Assembly: GCF_900177295.1 (NCBI RefSeq)
Contig: NZ_FWZX01000033.1
Coordinates: forward strand, 1-64,000
Length of the DNA: 64,000 nt
Reading direction: 5' to 3'
From: Tistlia consotensis USBA 355
Lineage (GTDB): Bacteria; Pseudomonadota; Alphaproteobacteria; Kiloniellales; DSM-21159
Part shown: piece after piece, positions 40,037-48,021 of the stretch
How the letters are laid out: every line of letters starts with the position of its first letter
Numbering within the stretch: position 1 is the stretch's first letter
Translations under genes and position numbers: made by a program
The notes under the pieces: generated by a model
The model's database searches: none
What the model saw: only the letters and a program-made list of their open reading frames with translations
Told to the model about the DNA's origin: nothing

Positions 40037-40855
40037 CTATTCCGTCTTGGCCTTGTCAACCTCGCCCGCGGTCATCCGACGGGGATTGGGGATGCCGACG
40101 ACGTTGTAGCCGCAGTCGACGAAGTGGACCTCCCCGGTGACGCCGCCCGAGAGGTCGGACAGCAGGTAGAGGCCGGCGTTGCCGACGTCCTCGAGCCTGA
40201 CCGCCCGGCGCAGCGGCGCGTGATCCCGGCTCCAGCCGTAGGTGAAGCGCGCGTCGGCGATCGCCGAGCCGGCCAGGGTGCGCATCGGCCCGGCCGAGAG
40301 CGCGTTGACGCGCACGCCGTCGGGCCCGAGGTCGGTCGCCAGATAGCGCACCGAGGCCTCGAGCGCCGCCTTGGCGACGCCCATGACGTTGTAGTTCGGC
40401 GTCACCCGCTCGGCCCCGAGGTAGCTCAGGGTCAAGAGCGCGCCGCCCTCGTTCAGCATCGGCTGCGCGGCCTGCGCGACCTCGGTGAAGGAGTGGCAGG
40501 AGACCAGCAGGGTCTTGCCGAAGTTGGCGCGCGAGGTGTCGAGGTAGCGGCCCTTCAGCTCCTCCTTGTCGGAATAGGCGATGGCGTGGACCACGAAGTC
40601 GAGCTTGTCCCAGGTCCGGGCCAGCTCGGCGAAGGTCGCGTCGATCGCACCCTCGCTGTCGACGTCGCAGGGCAGCACCGTGGCGGCGCCGAGCTGCTCG
40701 GCCAGCGGCCGCACGCGCTTCTCGAAGGGGCCGGCCTGGAAGGTCAGCGCCAGCTCGGCGCCGGCGTCCCGACAGGCCTTGGCGATCCCCCAGGCAATCG
40801 AGTGATCGTTCGCGACCCCCATGACGAGGCCACGCTTGCCCGACATGATACCCAT
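40037..40855 (-). CDS. fabI: enoyl-[acyl-carrier-protein] reductase (NADH) FabI
   Basis: Last reduction of the fatty-acid elongation cycle. The 272-residue SDR protein begins MGIMSGKRGLVMGVANDHSIAWGIAKACRDAGAELALTF; the start at 40855 has ggggg eight bases ahead. The FabI-type catalytic motif Tyr-x6-Lys is YNVMGVAKAALEASVRYLA. ADARFTYGWSRDHAPLRRAVRLEDVGNAGLYLLSDLSGGVTGEVHFVDCGYNVVG is typical. It is the last gene of fabA-fabB-fabI, the common alphaproteobacterial block. Confidence 0.95.
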   Translation of the reverse strand: MGIMSGKRGLVMGVANDHSIAWGIAKACRDAGAELALTFQAGPFEKRVRPLAEQLGAATVLPCDVDSEGAIDATFAELARTWDKLDFVVHAIAYSDKEELKGRYLDTSRANFGKTLLVSCHSFTEVAQAAQPMLNEGGALLTLSYLGAERVTPNYNVMGVAKAALEASVRYLATDLGPDGVRVNALSAGPMRTLAGSAIADARFTYGWSRDHAPLRRAVRLEDVGNAGLYLLSDLSGGVTGEVHFVDCGYNVVGIPNPRRMTAGEVDKAKTE

Positions 40856-40905
40856 ACGCTTCGCCCCCTGAACCGCCGCTCCGTCACTCGATCCGTCGCG
40901 ACCCA

Positions 40906-42123
40906 TCAATCTTCGACCCGGCGGAACGCCAGGCTGCAGTTGGTACCGCCGAAGCCGAAGGAGTTCGACAGCACGCAGTCCAGCTTGGCCTCCTCGGCAA
41001 CCCGCGGAATCGGGATGCCGGCCGCCAGGTCGTCGGGCTCGTCGATGTTGATCGAGGGCGCGATGAAGCCGCGCTCCATCATCAGCAGGCTGTAGATCGC
41101 CTCGGTCGCGCCGGCCGCGCCCTGGGCGTGGCCGGTCATCGACTTGGTCGAGCTGATCCTCGGCACGTCCTGGCCGAAGACCTCCTTGATCGCCTGCAGC
41201 TCGATGCCGTCGCCGACCGGCGTCGAGGTGCCGTGCGTGTTGATGTAGTCGACCCGGGCATTGCCGAGCTGCGAGAGCGCCATGCGCATCACCCGGATCT
41301 GGCCGTCCGCCGAGGGTGCCACCATGTCGGCACCGTCGGAGGTCGCGCCATAGCCGACCACCTCGCCGTAGATCCTCGCGCCGCGCGCCTTGGCGCGCTC
41401 CATCTCCTCCAGCACCACGACGCCGCCGCCGCCGGCGATGACGAAGCCGTCGCGGGCCTTGTCGTAGGCCCGCGAGGCCTTGGTCGGCTGGTCGTTGAAG
41501 TGCGAGGAGAGCGCGCCCATGGCGTCGAACAGCATGGAAAGCGTCCAGTGCAGCTCCTCGCCGCCGCCGGCGAAGACGATGTCCTGCTTGCCGTACTGGA
41601 TCAGCTCGGAGCCGTTGCCGATGCAGTGCGCCGAGGTCGAGCAGGCCGAGGAGATCGAATAGCTGTGGCCTTTGATCTTGAAGGCCGTCGCCAGGTTGGC
41701 CGAGTTGGTCGAGGACATGCAGCGCGGCACCATGTAGGGGCCGATGCGCTTGACGCCCTTTTCGCGGGCGATGTCGGCCGCCTCGACCTGGTTCGAGGTC
41801 GAAGGGCCGCCGGAGCCCACGATCAGGCCGGTCCGCTCGTGGCTGACCTCCTTCTCGTCCAGCCCGGCATCGGCGATCGCCTCGACCATCGCGACGTAGT
41901 TGTAGGCCGCGCCGTCGCCCATGAAACGGCGCAGGCGCCGGTCGATGTGGGCGTCGAGGTCGATCTGCGGCTGGCCCTTCACGTGGCTGCGGAAGCCGCG
42001 CTCGGCATAGTCCTCGGCGAAGACGATGCCGGAGCGGCCGGCGCGCAGGGAGGCCGCGACCTCTTCCTTGTTGCTGCCGATGCTGGAGACGATGCCCAGT
42101 CCGGTTACGGCGACACGTCGCAT
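40906..42123 (-). CDS. fabB: beta-ketoacyl-ACP synthase I (FabB)
   Basis: Condensing enzyme needed for unsaturated fatty-acid elongation with FabA. The 405-residue thiolase-fold protein starts [33 protein letters not shown]. The Cys-His-His triad is visible: Cys in [12 protein letters not shown], His in [11 protein letters not shown] and His in [14 protein letters not shown]. The end [19 protein letters not shown] is standard. It lies 50 bases before fabI and about 100 bases after fabA on the minus strand. Confidence 0.96.
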   Translation of the reverse strand: MRRVAVTGLGIVSSIGSNKEEVAASLRAGRSGIVFAEDYAERGFRSHVKGQPQIDLDAHIDRRLRRFMGDGAAYNYVAMVEAIADAGLDEKEVSHERTGLIVGSGGPSTSNQVEAADIAREKGVKRIGPYMVPRCMSSTNSANLATAFKIKGHSYSISSACSTSAHCIGNGSELIQYGKQDIVFAGGGEELHWTLSMLFDAMGALSSHFNDQPTKASRAYDKARDGFVIAGGGGVVVLEEMERAKARGARIYGEVVGYGATSDGADMVAPSADGQIRVMRMALSQLGNARVDYINTHGTSTPVGDGIELQAIKEVFGQDVPRISSTKSMTGHAQGAAGATEAIYSLLMMERGFIAPSINIDEPDDLAAGIPIPRVAEEAKLDCVLSNSFGFGGTNCSLAFRRVED

Positions 42124-42226
42124 GCGCTAGTCCTCTTTCTGCGGTCCAGCGGTGGCCCGGCGGTGACAAGAAGGCCCGCCGACGCGCATCGGCGGGGCTG
42201 CCCAACAAGAAGCCGACAAGACGGGT

Positions 42227-42748
42227 CTATGCGGCCTCGGGACTGACCTGGAACAAGCCCACCTTCAGGTCGCTGGCCTCGTAGACCGTCTCGCCGTCGG
42301 CCTTCAGGATGCCGTCGGCGATGCCCATGACCAGCTTGCGGACGATAACCCGCTTGAGGTTCAGGTGGTAGGTCACCTTGCCGATGGAAGGGGTGATCTG
42401 GCCCTTCAGGCGCACTTCGCCGACGCCGAGCGCCCGGCCGCGGCCGGGCAGGCCCAGGCGACCGAGAAAGAAGCCGACCAGCTGCCACAGCGCGTCGAGG
42501 CCCAGGCAGCCCGGCATCACCGGGTCGCCCTTGAAGTGGCAGGCGAAGAACCAGAGCTCCGGCTTGATGTCGAGCTCGGCGACGATCTCGCCCTTGTCGA
42601 AGCTGCCGCCCTCCTCGCTGATGTGGGTGATGCGGTCGAACATCAACATCGGCGGCAACGGCAGCTGCGCGTTCCCGGGCCCGAAGAGCTTGCCCTCGGC
42701 GCAGGCAATCAGGTCGTCGAAGCTGTAGCTGTTCTTCTTCTCGCTCAC
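42227..42748 (-). CDS. fabA: 3-hydroxydecanoyl-ACP dehydratase/isomerase (FabA)
   Basis: Introduces the cis double bond in the anaerobic unsaturated-fatty-acid pathway. The 173-residue hotdog-fold protein starts at a GTG (42748) with aaggtg ahead; no ATG is in frame. Active-site His and Asp are in [49 protein letters not shown] is typical. A possible minus-strand -10 box TATAGT reads at 42855-42850. It diverges from irr, the known alphaproteobacterial arrangement. Confidence 0.95.
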   Translation of the reverse strand: MSEKKNSYSFDDLIACAEGKLFGPGNAQLPLPPMLMFDRITHISEEGGSFDKGEIVAELDIKPELWFFACHFKGDPVMPGCLGLDALWQLVGFFLGRLGLPGRGRALGVGEVRLKGQITPSIGKVTYHLNLKRVIVRKLVMGIADGILKADGETVYEASDLKVGLFQVSPEAA

Positions 42749-42966
42749 ACCATCACCTTAGCAGCCTGGACGGCGCCGCCGGGTCGGGCAGGCCTGGCTG
42801 AGGGCACACAGACAGACCTCGGGACAAGGGGCGCCGCCGATTCAGCGAAACTATAACACTGACAGCGGCTTGCACAGCAAGACGTGCGATTGGGCCGGTT
42901 GTCGCGCCGGGCCGCGAGGGCGGTGCACAGGAGCAGGCGAACGCCCCGCCGCGTAGCTTCAACTCA

Positions 42967-42994
42967 TTCGAAGGATCATGCTAAGTGATTGACG
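42967..42994 (+). promoter_or_regulatory. irr upstream element with -35 box
   Basis: A degenerate ICE-like sequence (TTCGAA ... TGCTAAG, 42967-42985) is followed four bases later by TTGACG (42989-42994). The run CTAAGtGATTGACgCG nearly repeats the one in front of the rubrerythrin gene. The -10 box is unclear. Confidence 0.4.
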
Positions 42995-43037
42995 CGAGCC
43001 CTTTCCCCTGCCACTAAGAACACCTATATCGGTGACC

Positions 43038-43493
43038 ATGACAACAGAACGTCGCTATACCGCTCTGATCGAGCGCCTGAAGCAGGCAGGCCTCCGGCCG
43101 ACGCGCCAGCGTCTGGCCCTGGCGAAGCTGCTGTTCGACCCGGCCGATGCCCGCGTCGCGCCGAGCGGCTCCTGCGATCGCCACATCACCGCCGAGCAGC
43201 TGCACGACGAGGCGGTCAGCGCCGGTCAGCCGGTCTCCCTGGCGACGGTCTACAACACGCTGCACCAGTTCACCGGCGCCGGCCTGCTGCGCGAGGTCGT
43301 GGTCGAGCCCGGCCGCTCCTACTTCGACACCAACGTGTCGGACCACCACCATTTCTTCTTCGAAGGCAACGGCCGTCTGGTCGACATTCCGGGCGACCAG
43401 GTCCGCCTGGCCGACCTGCCGCCGCCGCCGCCGGGCAGCGCGATCCGTCGCGTCGATGTCATCGTCCGCCTGTCGAACGCCGAGAACGACTGA
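43038..43493 (+). CDS. irr: iron response regulator Irr (Fur family)
   Basis: Alphaproteobacterial heme/iron-status regulator that represses heme synthesis and iron storage and activates uptake under iron limitation. The 151-residue protein from the ATG at 43038 (GTG at 43032 possible) has the winged helix AGLRPTRQRLALAKLLFD...ITAEQLHDEAVSAGQPVSLATVYNTLHQFTGAGLLREV and the heme-related His cluster VSDHHHFFFEGNGRLVDI. The N-terminal heme regulatory motif (GCPW) of Bradyrhizobium Irr is absent, as in most orthologues. It diverges from fabA and precedes its likely target, the rubrerythrin gene. Confidence 0.95.
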   Translation: MTTERRYTALIERLKQAGLRPTRQRLALAKLLFDPADARVAPSGSCDRHITAEQLHDEAVSAGQPVSLATVYNTLHQFTGAGLLREVVVEPGRSYFDTNVSDHHHFFFEGNGRLVDIPGDQVRLADLPPPPPGSAIRRVDVIVRLSNAEND

Positions 43494-43564
43494 GCCGACT
43501 GCGTCGTTTTCGTCCCGATTTCGGGACCTGATATCCTCATGTTTTCAGAAAATTGGCTTTTTTG

Positions 43565-43612
43565 TTTAGAACCGTTCTAAGCGATTGACTCGGTCCGGCC
43601 GAGCCGTATATT
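43565..43612 (+). promoter_or_regulatory. perfect Irr box (ICE) plus promoter of the rubrerythrin operon
   Basis: TTTAGAA-CCG-TTCTAAG at 43565-43581 matches the ICE consensus TTTAGAA-N3-TTCTAAA with one end mismatch; TTAGAA/TTCTAA is a perfect inverted repeat. TTGACT (43585-43590) and TATATT (43607-43612) are 16 bases apart just downstream. An Irr dimer bound here would touch the -35 box, so either repression or activation is possible. Confidence 0.8.
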
Positions 43613-43691
43613 TCGAGCATGCAGGCCGCTGGCGGAGAGTGCAGCCGGCGGGCCGCATGGAATAATGACGCAAAGTCGAAGGGAGACCGTT

Positions 43692-44108
43692 ATGTCGCTC
43701 AAGGGCAGCAAGACTGAAGAGAACCTCAAGGAAGCTTTCGCCGGCGAGAGCCAGGCCAACCGGCGCTACCTCTATTTCGCCCAGAAGGCGGACGTCGAGG
43801 GCTACAACGACGTCGCCGCGGTGTTCCGCTCCACGGCGGAGGGCGAGACCGGCCACGCCCACGGCCACCTGGCCTACCTCGAGGAGGTCGGCGACCCGGC
43901 GACCGGCGAGCCGATCGGCGACACCGGCCTGAACCTCAAGGCGGCAATCGCCGGCGAGACCCACGAGTACACCGACATGTACCCGGGCATGGCCCGCACC
44001 GCCCGCGAGGAAGGCTTCGACGAGATCGCCGACTGGTTCGAGACCCTCGCCAAGGCCGAGAAGAGCCACGCCGGCCGCTTCCAGAAGGCGCTCGACACGA
44101 TGGACTGA
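43692..44108 (+). CDS. rubrerythrin (di-iron peroxide reductase, no rubredoxin domain)
   Basis: A 138-residue four-helix di-iron protein. Ligand motifs are [51 protein letters not shown] and [12 protein letters not shown], with the two E-x2-H pairs intact. The C-terminal rubredoxin domain of classical rubrerythrin is absent, so an outside electron donor is needed; the Fe-S oxidoreductase encoded next is a candidate. aaggga precedes the ATG at 43692. The family reduces hydrogen peroxide or stores/handles iron. The Irr box upstream links it to iron. Confidence 0.93.
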   Translation: MSLKGSKTEENLKEAFAGESQANRRYLYFAQKADVEGYNDVAAVFRSTAEGETGHAHGHLAYLEEVGDPATGEPIGDTGLNLKAAIAGETHEYTDMYPGMARTAREEGFDEIADWFETLAKAEKSHAGRFQKALDTMD

Positions 44109-44115
44109 GCCTGGC

Positions 44116-44140
44116 GGCCTTCCCGCGATGAGGGAAGGCC
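44116..44140 (+). terminator. strong hairpin after the rubrerythrin gene
   Basis: A perfect 9-bp stem (ggccttccc / gggaaggcc, loop gcgatga) lies 8 bases after the stop. There is no T-run. It may stabilise or partly end the rubrerythrin message ahead of the Fe-S oxidoreductase gene, which starts 145 bases later. Confidence 0.55.
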
Positions 44141-44285
44141 CCGGCCATCGGCCATCGGCCCGAGGCTCGACGGGACGGACGCCGCGGCGTTCGTCCCGCC
44201 GGCCACCGTCAGGGCCCGAGCACGTTTCCGCTGAATCCGTTACCGTAGCGGCCATCCAGCTTTCCGGCCGGAGGGAGCAAAAGAC

Positions 44286-45665
44286 ATGCGTGAAGGCAGC
44301 CTCGACGCCCCGGTCCGTCACCCGATCAACTGGAACGATCCCGACTTCTACGACATGGACAAGATCCTGGCCGAAATGGACCGGGTCTTCGACATCTGTC
44401 ACGGCTGCCGCCGCTGCTTCAACCTCTGCGACTCCTTCCCGGTGCTGTTCGACCTGATCGACGAGTCCGAGAGCGGCGAGCTCGATGGCGTCGACAAGGC
44501 CGACTACAAGAAGGTCGCCGACGCCTGCACGCTCTGCGACATGTGCTTCATGGTCTCCTGCCCCTACGTGCCGCCGCACGAGTTCGACCTGGACTTCCCG
44601 CACCTGATGCTGCGCTACCGCGCCGCCGAGCGGAAGGCCGGGCACAACGACGTCGCCACCGACCAGCTGACCCGCACCGACCGCAACGGCCGGCTCGCGT
44701 CGATGGCTCCGGGCCTGGCGAACTGGGCGAGCGACCTGGACAACGGCCTGACCCGCGGCCTGCTCGAAAGCGTCGCCAGGGTCGACCGCCAGGCCGCCCT
44801 GCCGAAGTACTACGGCAAGACCTTCGAGCGGCGCGCCAAGGCCAACCCGGCGGCGCGCGACGCCAAGGCGCCGGCCGCCGGCCGCAAGGTCGTGCTCTAC
44901 GCGACCTGCTTCGCCAACTACAACAATCCGAACATCGGCGAGGCGACCCTGGCGGTGCTCGCCAGGAACGGCGTCGAGGTCGAGGTCGCCTATCCGCAGT
45001 GCTGCGGCATGCCGCAGTTCGAGCAGGGCAAGCTCGACGAGGTCGCCGAGGCCGCGCGCAACATCGCGAAGGCGCTGCTGCCCTATGTCGACAGGGGCTA
45101 CGACGTCGTCGCCCTGGTGCCCTCCTGCGCCCTGATGATGAAGTTCGAGTGGCCGCTGCTGCTGCCCGACGACGCCGAGGTCAAGCGCCTCGCCCAGGCG
45201 ACCTTCGACGTCACCGAGTACGTCGTCGACATCGCCCAGAAGGAGGGTCTCGCCGAGGGCCTGCGGCCGCTCGAGGGCGGCGTCGCCGTCCACATCGCCT
45301 GCCATGCCCGCGCCCAGAACATGGGCAACAAGGCGCGCGAGATGCTGAAGCTGATCCCCGACACGCCGGTCAAGCAGCTGCCGCGCTGCTCCGGCCACGG
45401 CGGCTCCTGGGGCGTGCTGAAGGGCAACTTCGAGACGGCGCTGAAGATCGGCAAGCCGGTCGCCCGCGACGTCTACAAGGCGGAGCACAAGTACGTCAGC
45501 TCGGAATGCCCGCTCGCCGGGATGCACATCCTGCAGGGCATGGAGCGTATCGCCGCGGACCAGCCCGAGGGCGAGCGCAAGCCGGTTCCGAGCCAGTCGT
45601 ACCACCCGATCGAGCTCCTCGCGATGGCCTATGGCCTGGGCCCGGCGGGTGGCGCCAGCCGCTAG
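44286..45665 (+). CDS. HdrD/GlpC-like iron-sulfur oxidoreductase (CCG-domain)
   Basis: A 459-residue cytoplasmic Fe-S protein. Two ferredoxin-like clusters are seen near the start: CHGCRRCFNLC and CTLCDMCFMVSCP, followed by YVPPHEFDLDFPHLM. Two CCG-type domains follow: CFANYNNPNIGEATLAVLARNG...YPQCCGMPQFEQG and CHARAQNMGNKAREMLKLIPDTPVKQLPRCSGHGG, with the second reading C-S-G rather than C-C-G. Heterodisulfide-reductase and GlpC proteins share this plan. The family occurs in conserved operons with rubrerythrin and DUF3501, suggesting it feeds electrons to the rubrerythrin. ggaggga precedes the ATG. Confidence 0.88.
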   Translation: MREGSLDAPVRHPINWNDPDFYDMDKILAEMDRVFDICHGCRRCFNLCDSFPVLFDLIDESESGELDGVDKADYKKVADACTLCDMCFMVSCPYVPPHEFDLDFPHLMLRYRAAERKAGHNDVATDQLTRTDRNGRLASMAPGLANWASDLDNGLTRGLLESVARVDRQAALPKYYGKTFERRAKANPAARDAKAPAAGRKVVLYATCFANYNNPNIGEATLAVLARNGVEVEVAYPQCCGMPQFEQGKLDEVAEAARNIAKALLPYVDRGYDVVALVPSCALMMKFEWPLLLPDDAEVKRLAQATFDVTEYVVDIAQKEGLAEGLRPLEGGVAVHIACHARAQNMGNKAREMLKLIPDTPVKQLPRCSGHGGSWGVLKGNFETALKIGKPVARDVYKAEHKYVSSECPLAGMHILQGMERIAADQPEGERKPVPSQSYHPIELLAMAYGLGPAGGASR

Positions 45666-45694
45666 ACCGGATCGAGCGGTCTGGACATTCACAG

Positions 45695-45734
45695 GGAGCG
45701 GAGTGACGCGATCCGAGCGATCGCGATCCGCTCC
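45695..45734 (+). repeat. extragenic palindrome before the DUF3501 gene
   Basis: Arms ggagcgga (45695-45702) and tccgctcc (45727-45734) enclose a second short palindrome (gatcgcgatc). It lies in the 95-base gap inside the operon, possibly an RNA processing site or a REP-like element. Confidence 0.5.
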
Positions 45735-45760
45735 GAAGCGATGGAGCGAGGCTTCAGAGG

Positions 45761-46360
45761 ATGAGCACACAGGCCATGAAGCGCGAGATCACCCCGGCCG
45801 ACATCTGGCCGCTCGAGCGCTACAGCGTCGAGCGCAAGGCGCTGAAGAAGGCGCTGGTCGAGAAGAAGAAGCACCGGCGCGTGGAGGTCGGGCCGGTCGC
45901 GACCTTCTACTTCGAGAACTACGAGACGATGTGGTCGCAGATTCAGGAGATGCTCTGGATCGAGAAGGGCGGCGACGAGCAGCTCGCCGACGAGCTGTCC
46001 GCCTACAACCCGCTGATCCCCCAGGGCAGCGAGCTGGTCGCCACGGTGATGTTCGAGATCGACGAGAAGGTCCGGCGCGAAGCCTTCCTGCGCAGGCTCG
46101 GCGGCATCGAGGAGACGGCCTTTTTCGAGTTCGAGGGCGAGCGGGTCGCGGCGGTGCCGGAGGCCGACATCGACCGCACCACCGCCGACGGCAAGGCGAG
46201 CTCCGTGCAGTTCCTGCACTTCCCCTTCACCGCCGAGCAGAAGGCCAGGTTCGCCAGGCCCGGGGTCCGCGTCATCCTCGGCTTCGACCACCCCGCCTAC
46301 AGCCACATGGCGGTGCTGACCGAGCCGGTCCGCGCCGCCCTCGCCGAGGACTTCGACTGA
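45761..46360 (+). CDS. DUF3501 family protein
   Basis: A 199-residue soluble protein of unknown function. Family features are REITPADIWPLERYSVERKALKKALVEKKKHRRVEVGPVATFYFENYETMWSQIQEMLWIEKGGDEQLADELSAYNPLIPQGSELVATVMFEID, and the end VQFLHFPFTAEQKARFARPGVRVILGFDHPAYSHMAVL. DUF3501 genes occur with rubrerythrin and the Hdr-like oxidoreductase in many proteobacteria, so a shared peroxide or iron role is likely. No cofactor motif beyond scattered acidic residues is visible. A UUCG-loop hairpin follows the stop directly. Confidence 0.9.
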   Translation: MSTQAMKREITPADIWPLERYSVERKALKKALVEKKKHRRVEVGPVATFYFENYETMWSQIQEMLWIEKGGDEQLADELSAYNPLIPQGSELVATVMFEIDEKVRREAFLRRLGGIEETAFFEFEGERVAAVPEADIDRTTADGKASSVQFLHFPFTAEQKARFARPGVRVILGFDHPAYSHMAVLTEPVRAALAEDFD

Positions 46361-46374
46361 GGGCCTTCGGGCCC
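46361..46374 (+). terminator. UUCG-loop hairpin after DUF3501
   Basis: gggcc-ttcg-ggccc begins at the base after the stop codon, without a T-run. It separates the operon from the convergent Nudix gene. Confidence 0.45.
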
Positions 46375-46396
46375 GAGCGGCGCTCCGTTGAATTCG

Positions 46397-46418
46397 CTTC
46401 GTCTTGAGCCTGTCGAAG
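46397..46418 (+). repeat. REP-like element with cttcg/cgaag ends
   Basis: The sequence ttcgtcttgagcctgtcgaa, with inverted ends cttcg/cgaag, matches a widespread extragenic repeat I recall from high-GC proteobacterial genomes. It sits in the convergent intergenic region between DUF3501 and the Nudix gene, where such repeats usually lie. Only one copy is in the window. Confidence 0.55.
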
Positions 46419-46473
46419 GGCGGAGCGGAGCCGGCTCCGCCGGTGCGCAACGGCGATCACGGGAGCAGCCGCT

Positions 46474-47028
46474 CTACAGTCCCTGCGGCCGCTCCATCCG
46501 GCCGGTCTCGCCCGGTGGATTGGCGAAGGGCGCGAAGCCGTCGTCGCCGAGCGTACTGCGCCAGTGGCCGAGCGCCCAGTGCACCGAGGGGAAGGCGATC
46601 TCCTGCCAGGGGATCTCGTCCCAGGCGTAGAGGCCGCATTCCAGGGTCTCCGGCCCGGGCGAGACCTCGGGCCGGACCAGCCGCGCCCGGTAGATCAGCT
46701 GGACCTGGCTCAGCCGCAGGATCGTGTAGACCGCGAGTAGCCGCTCGATCTCCAGCTCGGCGCGCGCCTCCTCCCAGGCCTCGCGCAGCGCCCCGTCCGC
46801 GGTCGCCTCGTTGAGCTCCAGGTAGCCGGCCGGCAGGGTCCAGAAGCCGCGCCGCGGCTCGATCGCGCGGCGGCACAGCAGGACCCGCCCGTCCCAGCTC
46901 GCCACCGAGCCGACCACGACCTTCGGGTTCTGGTAGTCGATGAAGCCGCAGGTGTCGCAGACCGGGCGCTCGCGATCGTCGCCCTCGGGCACGCGGCTGG
47001 TGAAGCTCGGCTGGTCGGCGGAGGCCAT
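46474..47028 (-). CDS. Nudix hydrolase with N-terminal zinc-ribbon remnant
   Basis: A 184-residue protein. The N-terminus RPVCDTCGFIDYQNPKVVVGSV is a NudC-like zinc-ribbon start with CxxC, typical of the ADP-ribose/NADH-type Nudix subgroup. The Nudix box is visible as GYLELNEATADGALREAWEEARAEL (G-x5-E-x7-R-E-x2-E-E). WALGHWRSTLGDDGFAPFANPPG is the C-terminal tail often seen in alphaproteobacterial members. The exact substrate cannot be read. It is convergent with the DUF3501 operon. Confidence 0.88.
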   Translation of the reverse strand: MASADQPSFTSRVPEGDDRERPVCDTCGFIDYQNPKVVVGSVASWDGRVLLCRRAIEPRRGFWTLPAGYLELNEATADGALREAWEEARAELEIERLLAVYTILRLSQVQLIYRARLVRPEVSPGPETLECGLYAWDEIPWQEIAFPSVHWALGHWRSTLGDDGFAPFANPPGETGRMERPQGL

Positions 47029-47153
47029 GGCGCGATGGTGCCGCCGCCGCCGCCGCGGAGCAAGCGGAGCGGCCCCGGCCGGCGCCGAATCTGGCGGGCC
47101 GGCCGCGCGCGGTGTATGACGGCGGCAGGATCACCGAGAGGGGGATACCGCCG

Positions 47154-48002
47154 GTGCCCGAGGGAGCATCCAGGCCGCCCGGCCGCGGCGCCAGCCGGTC
47201 GGTCCGGCCGGCATGGCTGTCGCTGACCCGGCCGCGGCCGGCCAGCCGATTCTGCGAGATCGGCTGGCTGGTCGATACCGAGAAGGCCGGGCTGATCTAT
47301 GGCGCGCCGCGCGCCCTCGGCCGGCGACCCGACGCGCTCGCCGCCGAGCAGCGCGGCCCCAACCCCAAGGGGGTGACTCGCTGCCCGGCGCTCAACGACC
47401 TGGAAGCCAAGACCTTCGAGGTCCCCTGCCCGGTCGATCTCAGCCTCCGGCTGGTGCAGGACGACAAGGGCAAGCTCCGGATCACCGGGACCGCCACGGG
47501 CCAGGGCTCGGTCAACCGCCAGCACCTCGCCCGGATGGTCTTCCTGCTGCAGCGCGAGCGCTGGCGCGACCCGCGCTATCCCGTGGTGCAGGTCGTCGCC
47601 CCCTACCGCTTCGTCGCGGACGAGGAGGTCTGGCTGAACCAGCTGCCGCCTTACGACCACTGGCGCGAGACGCCCTGGCCGGGCCTGCTGATCGGCGGCC
47701 GCTTCCCGATCGACGTCTGGCCGCGCAGCCTGATGTGGGCGCTGGAGTGGCGCGACATCTCCAAGCCGCTGGAGATCCGCCGCGGCGAGCCCTGGTTCTA
47801 CCTGCGCTTCGAGACCGCCGTCCCGGCCCGCCCGGTTCGCCTGGTCGAGGCCGAGATGACCGAGGCGCTGCGGCGCCACTGTCAGGCCCTCGACGGCGTC
47901 ACGAATTATGTCGGGCAGACCTTCCAGCTGTTCGCCGAGGCCCGCGCCCGCCGGCCGAAGCAGCTGCTGACCCGGGCGGAGCGACCGAACCGCAGGGGCT
48001 GA
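47154..48002 (+). CDS. unrecognised soluble protein
   Basis: A 282-residue protein from a GTG at 47154 with a gaggggg sequence ahead; a GTG at 47112 is in frame and would add 14 residues. After a basic Pro/Arg-rich start the body is well formed: FCEIGWLVDTEKAGLIYGAPRALGRRPDALA, CPLNDLEAKTFEVPCPVDLSLRLVQDDKG-like stretches, FVADEEVWLNQLPPYDHWRETPWPGLLIGGRFPIDVWPRSLMWALEWRD and FYLRFETAVPARPVRLVEAEMTEALR. The many Trp/Pro and paired beta segments suggest a globular, ligand- or metal-binding fold. I do not recognise the family with certainty. MAPEG follows 20 bases later. Confidence 0.75.
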   Translation: MPEGASRPPGRGASRSVRPAWLSLTRPRPASRFCEIGWLVDTEKAGLIYGAPRALGRRPDALAAEQRGPNPKGVTRCPALNDLEAKTFEVPCPVDLSLRLVQDDKGKLRITGTATGQGSVNRQHLARMVFLLQRERWRDPRYPVVQVVAPYRFVADEEVWLNQLPPYDHWRETPWPGLLIGGRFPIDVWPRSLMWALEWRDISKPLEIRRGEPWFYLRFETAVPARPVRLVEAEMTEALRRHCQALDGVTNYVGQTFQLFAEARARRPKQLLTRAERPNRRG

Positions 48003-48021
48003 CGACGGACAGGGAGCGGCG

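Noticed and set aside
40037-42208. Single 723-codon fusion of fabB-region and fabI
   Set aside because: The fabI frame simply continues open through fabB in another frame. The two genes have separate starts, and the N-terminal part of the long frame is Arg-rich nonsense.
43566-43580. Reading TTAGAA/TTCTAA as a Fur box or heat-shock operator
   Set aside because: The 6-3-6 spacing and sequence fit the Irr ICE element better than the 19-bp Fur box or the CIRCE element, and irr is next door.
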